From Pseudomonas mosselii (GTDB taxonomy: Bacteria > Pseudomonadota > Gammaproteobacteria > Pseudomonadales > Pseudomonadaceae), in assembly GCF_005796105.1 (NCBI RefSeq), contig NZ_VAUO01000005.1, forward strand, positions 62,001 to 126,000: DNA of 64,000 nt. The letters run 5' to 3'. Under the pieces are notes generated by a model. The model ran no database searches and had not been told where the DNA came from. It saw only the letters and a list, made by a program, of their open reading frames with translations. Below are positions 26,393 to 33,576 of the stretch, one piece after another. Position numbers and translations under genes: made by a program. How positions within the stretch are numbered: position 1 is the first letter of the stretch; each line of letters starts with the position of its first letter.

Positions 26393-26722
26393 TCAGTCTC
26401 TTGATCTCTGTCGACAGGCAAGCTTACGTGCCCTGTGGCGTCTGGATTGAGACAGCGTCCGATCCTCGGCGCCATGAGTCAAAAGCGTGATCAACTCGGG
26501 ATCCATAGGGAATCCATCCTCCAACCATTTGAGCGCTAACCCCGCCCAGTAGTCGGAATGTGACGTCAGCGCTGTAACGACTAATGGCTGCAACGCTATG
26601 TTGGCCGGCAGTGTGCATTTTTCTGAAAGGGCTTTTACCGCATGGGGCAACTGTTGCGCAGCTTCTTCTAACGGTTTTTCCAGCAGCGGCAGCAACCACA
26701 CATAGGTGAAATTTTCGCTCAT
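26393..26722 (-). CDS. Hypothetical protein, 109 aa
   Basis: A 109-aa protein starting MSENFTYVWLLPLLEKPLEE, helical, with a basic tail (RRHRARKLACRQRSRD). I do not recognise a family. The body, with TALTSHSDYWAGLALKWLEDG, resembles HEAT-like helical proteins often acting as immunity factors, but this is only an impression. ATG 26722 is chosen over 26770 as the latter adds a lead with no ribosome-binding site. First gene inside the left terminal repeat. Confidence 0.5.
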   Translation of the reverse strand: MSENFTYVWLLPLLEKPLEEAAQQLPHAVKALSEKCTLPANIALQPLVVTALTSHSDYWAGLALKWLEDGFPMDPELITLLTHGAEDRTLSQSRRHRARKLACRQRSRD

Positions 26723-27117
26723 CTTGAAATACCCTGATAGTCGCAAAGTGTAGGATAAGCGCCTGCTCACCCACCATCAAATCCCAGTAGCGCTGGTCAA
26801 GTTTGTCGATTTTTCATTTCATTAACCGCCCAGCCCGCGTTCAAGCTCCTGAGCAGCTTCCAGTCAGCGAGTTCTGATATTTCTACAGTTGCCATGCGTC
26901 ATCTCATCAAGCGAATGCAGGTTTTCGTGATGCTCGCGAGCGGCAGTTTGGGTCGAAAACGGTCCCTCGCAAATGGCAGCGAATGACCCATGGTGGTCGT
27001 TCAGGACGGGCGGCAGACGGCCAAAAGTAGACGCTTGTTCGCACACGGCGATATATTCCGGGCTTAGCAATCCAGCGTCATTTAGGGGGCTCGCCAAGGA
27101 CAATGAACAGGAAAGAC
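26723..27117. other. Gene-poor stretch with a palindromic GGGTCGAAA repeat
   Basis: About 395 bp. It contains one copy (about 26950-27002) of the GGGTCGAAA...GACCCAT repeat found again at 27965-28014 and 29318-29364. A 79-codon minus-strand frame (26864-27103) runs through the repeat and has no credible start site, so it is not called. Confidence 0.5.
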
Positions 27118-27768
27118 ATGAGCTTCATCGATGAATATGTAGCCGCCTTCCCAGCAAGGAATCCAGTACCTCCGGTATTACGACAGACCATGGAGTTTCT
27201 GGAAGCACTAGGCTGCGTCCGTCACTATAGGAGCGGGGGGCGCTACATGAGCTTGCATCCCGAACCTGAATACACCAACAGCGCGATCACCGCCTTTCAC
27301 GTTCCGGACTCCGCCGATACTGCACGATGGACGGCCTGCGAAGATCCCAGAGTAAACGAGCGGCTATCAATATTCCTCAGAACTGGTGGCGATGGATCGT
27401 GGGCAGGGTTGTGGCTGGACGACTACGATCAGCAGAGAATCGTCCATCTTGGCTCGGGCTCGGGATCAGACATGCTCTGCGTGTTGACCAATGATACGGA
27501 AGACCTGATTCGCTTACTGGCCATCGGTTACAACGAGCACTGCTGGCCGGAGGAGTTTACGAGAACACCGACCGAGCTGCGGGAGCAGCAATACATTGTT
27601 GATGATTACCCAGCACCACCCAAGGCATTGCGTGGCTACGTGGAACGTACTCTTGGACTCAGCGTCCCAGCACGCGCATCAGATCTCATCTCAAGCACAG
27701 CAAGCATGAACGCGCATGAATCCAGTGACCCTTTCTGGAACTGGCTCAAACAGGTAAGAGATGTTTGA
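27118..27768 (+). CDS. SMI1/KNR4 (SUKH)-like hypothetical protein
   Basis: A 216-aa soluble acidic protein. The middle part (GGDGSWAGLWLDDYDQQRIV, HLGSGSGSDMLCVLTNDTED and LLAIGYNEHCWPEEF) has the pattern of SUKH/SMI1-type folds, in which a glycine-rich strand precedes a reading of local position and activity. SUKH proteins are often immunity partners of secreted toxins. No toxin gene adjoins it here. I choose ATG 27118 with AGGA 5 nt upstream; the earlier ATG at 27103 has AAGGA too close. The family call is tentative. Confidence 0.6.
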   Translation: MSFIDEYVAAFPARNPVPPVLRQTMEFLEALGCVRHYRSGGRYMSLHPEPEYTNSAITAFHVPDSADTARWTACEDPRVNERLSIFLRTGGDGSWAGLWLDDYDQQRIVHLGSGSGSDMLCVLTNDTEDLIRLLAIGYNEHCWPEEFTRTPTELREQQYIVDDYPAPPKALRGYVERTLGLSVPARASDLISSTASMNAHESSDPFWNWLKQVRDV

Positions 27769-28120
27769 AAGGGCCTGCCCCCTCAGTAAATCAGGGGGGC
27801 AGACCACGGTAAGCGAATCACGAACACACTTTGCGCTCGTTAATGGGAGGAGAGCCCCACGCCAGAAGCATTCGCTGCCGCGTTAGGGTAAAAGAGCTTG
27901 CTCCTCCATAAGTGAAGGCGTCGCTCGCCGAACGGCAATTTATCACGGTTGACTACGTCCGCTTTGGGTCGAAAGCAGCCATCTACGACTGGCAGCTTTC
28001 GACCCATAGCAGTCCTTGGCGCAGGCCGGTTAACGATACATGGCTGACTTGTAAAGGTGCAGCAAACGGCGAGTAGACTGCCAGCAGCCAATCGATCTGC
28101 ACGTTACTCTCCAATCAGGT
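27769..28120. other. Intergenic stretch with hairpin and GGGTCGAAA palindrome
   Basis: About 350 bp. CTGCCCCCT (27775-27783) pairs with AGGGGGGCAG (27793-27802), a possible terminator without U-tract for the gene before. GGGTCGAAAGC at 27966-27976 pairs with GCTTTCGACCC at 27993-28003. No coding sequence is credible. Confidence 0.5.
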
Positions 28121-29155
28121 CTAGTCACTGAACTCCCACTTAAGTATTGGGAGATGCCGGAGCTCGCCACATACTGGACGCGGTACATCGCGCACATGCT
28201 GTGCACCGAGCAGCTCGTAGAAGCCCCGTGCCGATGGGTCCGATTCCACCGCTAGCGTATTCACGCCCAGTCCACGCGCCACAGCCAGAGCATGCCCCAC
28301 CAGGCGCCGTCCGTAACCGCTTCCCATCGACTGTGGGTCGACCCAGCAATGCTCCAACTGCCAGCCATCCTCGCCGCTCTCAAGCCCATAAAAGCCCAGT
28401 AGTTGGCCACCCGCTGCGACCAGCACTGCGTAGTGGAAGGTCATTTGCTCGGGGCGGAAAGTCAGCGCTGCCTGCCATGCCTTCATCCAAGTCTCGGGGT
28501 ATCCCCAATGGGCCTTGCTGCGCTGAGCCAAAGCACTGAGTGCCTGCGCATCAGAACCGCGGGATGGGCGAAGGATCGGTGTGTCGTCCTCCAGCAGAGC
28601 TCGCCCCGCCGGGTCAGAGGCCAGCAGGCTGTACTGGTGCAGGCTGAGGAAGCGCCCGTTCTTGTATTCCACATCCCGCAGGGTTCCCTCAAACACGAAG
28701 CCGACCCGCTCCAGCAAACGAATGCTGGCGGGGTTCTCCGGCTCAACATCTGCGTGAATGCGATGTACGCCGAGGGTGCCCAGGGCGAAGCGGAGGATGG
28801 TGGGCAGGCAGTCTTGCATCAGCCCTCGGCCCCAGTGTTCCGGCATCAGCCAATAGCCGATATCCAAGCTACGATCGGAGTGTGACCAATCGTTGAAACC
28901 ACAAGCGCCTATCAGTTCGTCCCGTCCCGGGAAGGTAATGCCCCACCAAATGCCCCGGTGCTCTTCCAGCAGAGCGTCATACCAGCGCATCTGCTCGTCC
29001 GTCGCTTCGAGGCTGTCGTAAGACACGCCGTAGTGGGCAACAACCTGCGGGTTAGAAAGCCCGGCAAAAATCGCCTCGGCGTCATTGCGATTAATCCGCC
29101 GCAGCGTGCAACTGGGCAGGAAGAACTCGGGAAACCCGATAGCAAGGTCCATCAT
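28121..29155 (-). CDS. Tandem GNAT acetyltransferase
   Basis: A 344-aa protein made of two GNAT domains. Domain 1 (about residues 15-170) is RimJ-type: LRRINRNDAEAIFAGLSNP, DIGYWLMPEHWGRGLMQD as the acetyl-CoA loop, and ENPASIRLLERVGFVFEGTL. Domain 2 (about 195-340) has MGSGYGRRLVGHALAVA as its acetyl-CoA loop and ARGFYELLGAQHV. Both CoA-binding loops look intact, so it may act on two substrates or be a duplicated tool for one. Substrates are unknown; detoxification by N-acetylation is possible. It is inside the accessory element. Confidence 0.8.
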   Translation of the reverse strand: MMDLAIGFPEFFLPSCTLRRINRNDAEAIFAGLSNPQVVAHYGVSYDSLEATDEQMRWYDALLEEHRGIWWGITFPGRDELIGACGFNDWSHSDRSLDIGYWLMPEHWGRGLMQDCLPTILRFALGTLGVHRIHADVEPENPASIRLLERVGFVFEGTLRDVEYKNGRFLSLHQYSLLASDPAGRALLEDDTPILRPSRGSDAQALSALAQRSKAHWGYPETWMKAWQAALTFRPEQMTFHYAVLVAAGGQLLGFYGLESGEDGWQLEHCWVDPQSMGSGYGRRLVGHALAVARGLGVNTLAVESDPSARGFYELLGAQHVRDVPRPVCGELRHLPILKWEFSD

Positions 29156-29507
29156 AAAAAATCCGCAGGGCTGGGTCAGTGCAAAAATGGTCGCAGCAAA
29201 GGGCGCGGGAGTAAAAGGACAGTCAGGAAGCTATTAGGCGGAACAGTCCAATAAAGAGTAATTGAGTGATTACTGGCAGGGGGGGTAGCCAGTTGGTGCT
29301 ATTGGTCACCGGCGGCTATGGGTCGAAAGCGACCGCTCGCGAACAAACGCAATCGACCCATAGCTGCCCTTCGTTGGAGGACAGCTATCGGCCAATAGCT
29401 GCCAGCTAAAGTTGACTCAAAGCGGATCTCGTCAACTTTCAGAGTTGATCTCACGCTCAGAGAGCGCGGGCGGAAGTCAACCGAAAGCTGACGCTCATGT
29501 GCGTTGC
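29156..29507. other. Intergenic stretch with repeat copies
   Basis: About 350 bp. It contains GGGTCGAAAGCGACC (29318-29332) with an inverted partner AATCGACCCATAGC (29351-29364). The run to about 29401 (GCCCTTCG, then CGGCCAATAGC) repeats, inverted, the inner edge of the right terminal repeat at 32287-32334. Short frames here are judged chance. Confidence 0.5.
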
Positions 29508-30530
29508 TCAAGACATGAGCAACTCTTCCTGAAGCGCATCGACTGGAATAGCGTAGTGGTTACACATTCCTTTTTCGATGAGTCGCACGATGGAAACCTT
29601 TATTTCCGGAGTAATCTCGAAAGGCTGAGGGTATCGACTTTTCCTGCGCTCTATCATGAAGTCAAGTCCGCGGTCAGCCTTCCTGACGACAAGGTCAAGC
29701 TGCATAAAGCGCATGTACGCACCATTCGCCTTTGTGGCGAGTACCACCGTATTCGGCTCAAATGAAGGTTTTGAGGCGTCGCTCGCCTCAGTAAGGAAGT
29801 CCCGATACGGTTTCCGCTGGAAATCGACAGTTTTGGTTGCATTTCCCGCGGCGTGCTCCGCCACATTTTCCTGGTCATTCACGATTCGAACTGCCTCCGC
29901 CTTTATCTCCTCGGTATGGTTCTCATCCCATACAAACAATGGGATCGTAAGGAAACCCTGTTTTACCCATTCATCGAAGGGGGGCACTTTGCGAGTACGG
30001 CTTCGCGAAGCAGACTGAGCTCCTTGCTGAGCTATTTGTAGAGCCGCCTGGTTGCGATTGTGTTGCTCTCGATGACGCTCAAGGGCGTCATCAAAGCCGC
30101 GAGCCCCCCCATCCAATACCTCGCCCTCACTTTTAAGGAGTGTCAATTGTTGCTGATATTCCTCGTAAAGATGACAGTCCTGAATCACCACACAAGTGTC
30201 GCGGCCCATCCCAATGCCTTGGTTAGTGAAATTTGAACTTCCGATAACCACAATATCTGGCGAGACAAGATAGAGCTTCCAGTGGGTGCTAGTGTTACCC
30301 CGGAAATCCACCCAAAGTCTACGGTGAAGCAGCTCTCGTGCATCGTCGATAAATGTCGGAGAGGTAAACGCGTTGATCGTACCCACAATTACTTCGACGT
30401 CATTCTGAGTGGCTATAGATTTCAGGAGTTTGGCGGTACCGGAGGCAAAGGCGGATACGATTGTAATGCTTCGTCCGCGTTGGTTGAGTAGGAATTTCTC
30501 AAGATCATTTTCGGTATGAAGCCGCTCCAT
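29508..30530 (-). CDS. Phospholipase-D-fold nuclease-like protein
   Basis: A 340-aa protein. The PLD motif is single: HWK at residues 83-85 and GSSN at 97-100 (STHWKLYLVSPDIVVIGSSN), as in dimeric PLD nucleases such as BfiI. The N-terminal strand-helix part (SITIVSAFASGTAKLLKSIA) also fits. Residues about 140-190 are helical and charged, and the C-terminal 130 residues are a separate domain I cannot name. It probably cleaves DNA or RNA; the pairing with the Mrr-like protein nearby suggests defence. ATG 30530 has GGAAGG just before it; an alternative GTG lies at 30572. Confidence 0.7.
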   Translation of the reverse strand: MERLHTENDLEKFLLNQRGRSITIVSAFASGTAKLLKSIATQNDVEVIVGTINAFTSPTFIDDARELLHRRLWVDFRGNTSTHWKLYLVSPDIVVIGSSNFTNQGIGMGRDTCVVIQDCHLYEEYQQQLTLLKSEGEVLDGGARGFDDALERHREQHNRNQAALQIAQQGAQSASRSRTRKVPPFDEWVKQGFLTIPLFVWDENHTEEIKAEAVRIVNDQENVAEHAAGNATKTVDFQRKPYRDFLTEASDASKPSFEPNTVVLATKANGAYMRFMQLDLVVRKADRGLDFMIERRKSRYPQPFEITPEIKVSIVRLIEKGMCNHYAIPVDALQEELLMS

Positions 30531-31195
30531 ATCCTTCCCTAATAACGTGACCTGCGCCGCAATATTCTGCACGGCGAAAATGGAAACTCACCCCGCCAGC
30601 ATTCTTAAGGCTGCGAGGGGAAAGCCTAGCACCTAGCAGTCGTTGCCGTGCTGCTCCGGACGAAAGATCTTTAACATCCCGGTAGCGCTGATGTCCACCT
30701 CAGCCTAGGCTGACTGCAAATGAATCATACGGATGGTAATGCCGGCCTGCATCACATCCCATAACTCCTCAGCCTTAGTGCGCGGGGTGGTGTCGAGCTG
30801 AATGGTTTCGCTGACTATTAATTGCCACTTCTGGCCGAAAAGCGATGGTCTGGTCTCAACCGTCGCTATGCATGGTCAGACCTCGGTCTGCTCCGCCATT
30901 TCCAGCGCGTCATCGACCTCAATTTCCAAGTATCGAATGGTGCTTTCAAGCTTCGTGTGGCCGCGAAGGAGTTGGACTGCCCCAAGGTTCTTAGTCCTGC
31001 GATAGATCAGGGACACTTAGTCCTCCACATGAGGGAGGACAAGAGTGGATCAGAAATTGGAATGGTTGCTGATCGGCTCGAGAGGTCATTGGGGGAAGCG
31101 CCGAAATTGATCATCAGACGATATGTCCTCGACAGACAAAACTGTTATACGTAGACCGGGCCACCAGCGACTATCGCTAGCCGAAAAACTGAAGC
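30531..31195. other. Gene-poor region with integrase relic
   Basis: About 665 bp between two nuclease genes. It contains the integrase relic at 30876-31040. In the same frame, directly after the relic's stop, about 56 codons remain open to a TAG at 30705 (including TIQLDTTPRTKAEELWDVMQ). That stretch has no normal start codon and looks like decayed coding DNA. Confidence 0.45.
30876..31040 (-). pseudogene. C-terminal relic of a tyrosine recombinase (phage-type integrase)
   Basis: The minus strand reads LIYRRTKNLGAVQLLRGH then TKLESTIRYLEIEVDDALEM up to AEQTEV and TGA at 30878-30876. This is the familiar end of a Pseudomonas integrase, with the catalytic His of RGHTKLES and Tyr of TIRYLEIE. 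Just upstream the frame meets TAA (31019-31017); the sequence ACTAAG-TGTCC looks like a one-base loss from ACTAAG-GTGTCC, and LMWRTK is then readable in another frame. The rest of the gene is absent. Confidence 0.75.
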
Positions 31196-32179
31196 CTAGC
31201 TTTGCAAGCCTTTATAAGCCTTTCCTATTTTTAGCAGCAGGTTCTGAACATCGTGACCAAATAAGACCGTGATGCCGTCTTGGTTATCGATCAGGTGACG
31301 ATTCTGCTCTGCATGAGCTTTGGTCACTATCAAGACCTTATCAATCAAGCGAATCTTTGGATCGTTGCCCCAGTAAGTGCCTGCCTTATTGATTTGAATT
31401 AGCGGGGCCTCTGATACTTCTCCGATGTAGTCCTTTACTTGGATAGCGATCAAGTAACTGTAATCAGCCAAGCCCGGAATAGTTATGGAAATATCAGTGC
31501 CGTGATGGATCTCTTCACGACCTCCGCGACGCGCTACCTTGCAAGGAGAAGGAAACAGGCGCTTGAGCCCTTCAATCAATGCGAACTCCCACTCTGCGCT
31601 AGAGAACCCGCGCACTACTTTTTGGTATAACAAAGTGGTGAATTTATGCTCATCAAAAGAATCTGCAAAACTGTCTTGGACCGCTTCTGAAAAGCGGTCG
31701 ATGAAGCTCTGACTGGAACGCATTGCTTCGTCATCTATTGCGATCAGTGCTTCAATTTCATCGGCGCATGAATTCAAGTTCCAGAACCTTGACCTAGAGC
31801 CCAGTGCTGCACGAATCTTGCCAGATACATTAGTATTTTTGCGAGTAAACTGCTTGAGCCGCCTGACCGGGAAACTATGCCCATAGTCCTTGAGCACCGG
31901 ATCGGGTAAATAGGTATAGCCAAGGTTGAAGTCTTCCGCTGCCTCCACGATGGCCACCTCATGGTGGTTGGGTAGTCTTGGAACCAGTAGGATGTCGCCT
32001 TTTTTCACCTTATTATAGATTGGCAGATTGCGTTTAGCTCCACCGCTCAGGTCCGGATTAGTCAGATCCTGTTCTGGTATTTTCCCCCACCCCTGATGCA
32101 AGCGACCTTGATCAAGTTTTTTCCGGAAAAACTCGATATTGCGTTTATCGATACGGTAACCCCAGTAGTTTCTCGACAC
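31196..32179 (-). CDS. Mrr-like restriction endonuclease with N-terminal PUA/EVE-like domain
   Basis: A 327-aa protein. The C-terminal half has a PD-(D/E)xK core: Glu197 or Glu203, GTD at 227-229, and QVK at 247-249 (YLIAIQVKDY), which is the QxK form typical of Mrr enzymes. The N-terminal 135 residues (MSRNYWGYRIDKRNIEFFRK, VKKGDILLVPRLPNHHEVAIV) look like a PUA/EVE-type small barrel, a fold used to read modified bases. It may cut modified foreign DNA, as in type IV restriction. Codon use is A/T-rich compared with the flanks. No methyltransferase lies nearby. Confidence 0.7.
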   Translation of the reverse strand: MSRNYWGYRIDKRNIEFFRKKLDQGRLHQGWGKIPEQDLTNPDLSGGAKRNLPIYNKVKKGDILLVPRLPNHHEVAIVEAAEDFNLGYTYLPDPVLKDYGHSFPVRRLKQFTRKNTNVSGKIRAALGSRSRFWNLNSCADEIEALIAIDDEAMRSSQSFIDRFSEAVQDSFADSFDEHKFTTLLYQKVVRGFSSAEWEFALIEGLKRLFPSPCKVARRGGREEIHHGTDISITIPGLADYSYLIAIQVKDYIGEVSEAPLIQINKAGTYWGNDPKIRLIDKVLIVTKAHAEQNRHLIDNQDGITVLFGHDVQNLLLKIGKAYKGLQS

Positions 32180-32286
32180 AAACTTCCTCCAAGTAAATTA
32201 GTAGTGTCCCCTAGTTTGGCAATGATGACACAACGAAAGCACTGGGCTAGCCCCCTCCCTAATCGGCTAGCTGAATTCGAATGACC

Positions 32287-32334
32287 GCTATTGGCCGTTA
32301 GCCGACCTCCCCGAAGGGCCGCTTTGGGTCGATT
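32287..32334. repeat. Copy of the GACCCA-GCCCTTCG-GGCCAATAGC repeat
   Basis: The plus strand here (GCTATTGGCCGTTAGCCGAC, then CCCGAAGGGCCGCTTTGGGTCG) is the inverse of 29352-29401. It overlaps the inner edge of the right terminal repeat, so the same sequence module is used in the ends and the interior. Confidence 0.6.
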
Positions 32335-32424
32335 CCTGTCGGTCAAAACGTATCCGTGCGCCGGTCACATCCTATGCAAATGGCTGGTCAACTGGGATAC
32401 AAACGCTTGGTCAAGTCAGGTGCA
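32318..32424. repeat. Right terminal inverted repeat of the accessory element
   Basis: Inverted match to 26258-26364. GGTCA-type iterons occur with TCA at 32343, 32365, 32388 and 32411, that is 22, 23 and 23 bp apart, the mirror of the left end. Ends in GTGCA, giving 5-prime TGCAC on the opposite strand. Confidence 0.8.
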
Positions 32425-32448
32425 ATTTCCCATTCTTGCCGCTTGCCG

Positions 32449-33396
32449 TCAGTTGGCGATGTGCAACTCGTGGGTCTTGAGGTCCGCCTCGTGCGCGGCA
32501 AGAATCTCCGGCAGCGAGTTGCGCAGGTACTCGACCCAGGTCTTGATCTTGGCGTCCAGGTACTGGCGGGAGGGGTAGATCGCGTACAGGTTCAGCTCCT
32601 GCAAGCGATACTCCGGCAGGATCCGCACTAGGCTGCCATCGCGCAGCCCGTCGATGGCCGAGTAGATCGGCAGCACACCCACGCCCATGCCGGCGCGAAT
32701 CGCCGTCTTCATCGCATCGGCCGAGTTCACCTGGAAGGGCGAGCTGGTGATGTTGACCATCTCCTGGCCCTCCGGCCCGTCGAACAGCCACTTCTCCAAT
32801 GGAATCACCGGGCTGACCATGCGCAGGCAGGCGTGCTTGAGCAAATCCGCCGGCTTGTACGCGAAGCCCTGGCGCGCCACATAAGCAGGCGAGGCGCACA
32901 CGATGCTGTAGGTGATGCCCAGGCGCTGCGAAACGAAGCCCGAGTCCGGCAGCTCGGTGGCCAGCACGATGGACACGTCGTAACCCTCTTCGAGCAGGTC
33001 GGGCACGCGGTTGGCCATGGTCAGGTCGAACGTCACGTCCGGGTGCGATTCACGGTAGCGGGTGATCGCATCGACCACGAAATGCTGGCCCACCCCGGTC
33101 ATCGAATGCACCTTCAACTGCCCGGCAGGGCGGGCGTGGGCATCGCTGGCCTCGGCTTCGGCTTCTTCGACGAAGGTCAGGATCTGTTCGCAGCGCATCA
33201 GGTAGCGCTTGCCTGCCTCGGTCAGCGCAATGCGCCGGGTGGTGCGGTTGAGCAGGCGGGTTTGCAGATGGGCTTCCAGGTTGGAGACCGCCCGCGACAC
33301 GTTCGCGGTGGTCGTGTCCAGTTGCGCGGCGGCAGCGGTGAAGCTGCCGAGCTGGGCGACGCAACTGAAAGCACGCATGTTTTGCAGGGTGTCCAT
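32449..33396 (-). CDS. LysR-family regulator (AaeR-like)
   Basis: A 315-aa LysR regulator: helix-turn-helix in residues 5-60 (MRAFSCVAQLGSFTAAAAQL, SRAVSNLEAHLQTRLLNRTT) and a substrate domain from about 90. It diverges from the lipoprotein-AaeB-DUF1656-AaeA efflux operon across 180 bp, which suggests it activates that operon when aromatic acids or other toxic organics are present. It is the first core gene past the accessory element. Confidence 0.87.
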   Translation of the reverse strand: MDTLQNMRAFSCVAQLGSFTAAAAQLDTTTANVSRAVSNLEAHLQTRLLNRTTRRIALTEAGKRYLMRCEQILTFVEEAEAEASDAHARPAGQLKVHSMTGVGQHFVVDAITRYRESHPDVTFDLTMANRVPDLLEEGYDVSIVLATELPDSGFVSQRLGITYSIVCASPAYVARQGFAYKPADLLKHACLRMVSPVIPLEKWLFDGPEGQEMVNITSSPFQVNSADAMKTAIRAGMGVGVLPIYSAIDGLRDGSLVRILPEYRLQELNLYAIYPSRQYLDAKIKTWVEYLRNSLPEILAAHEADLKTHELHIAN

Positions 33397-33576
33397 GGGT
33401 CACTCTCGGTTTAGAGGACAAAATTGTGACATGAAGTGACGAAAAATCACGTCCGACTAAAGCCGGATTATCGCTGTTTTGGTAACAAAGATTCGCAGGA
33501 ATCCACGCTTATCGCCAATCGAACCCGACCCTAGAATGGCCGCGCCCCTCCACCTCTTCCTCGGGAAATCGCAGCT

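Larger units (their letters stand above)
26258..32424. mobile_element. Candidate transposase-less mobile element with cargo
   Basis: A 6.17-kb segment bounded by about 107-bp imperfect inverted repeats with iterons. The inside is visibly richer in A and T than both flanks. It holds two small unknown genes, a tandem GNAT protein, a PLD-type nuclease, a relic of a tyrosine integrase and an Mrr-like endonuclease. There is no transposase gene and no clear target duplication (AAT on the left, ATT on the right), so movement would need help in trans or the element is a remnant. Confidence 0.6.

Noticed and set aside
26864..27103. 79-codon minus-strand frame in the accessory element
   Set aside because: Runs through the GGGTCGAAA palindrome, has no ribosome-binding site, and abuts the start of the SUKH-like gene.
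29299..29511. 70-codon minus-strand frame
   Set aside because: Encoded by repeat sequence, and the same peptide pattern arises wherever this repeat occurs.
26251..32430. Target-site duplication at the element ends
   Set aside because: The flanks read AAT on the left and ATT on the right, with no further match, so no duplication is claimed.
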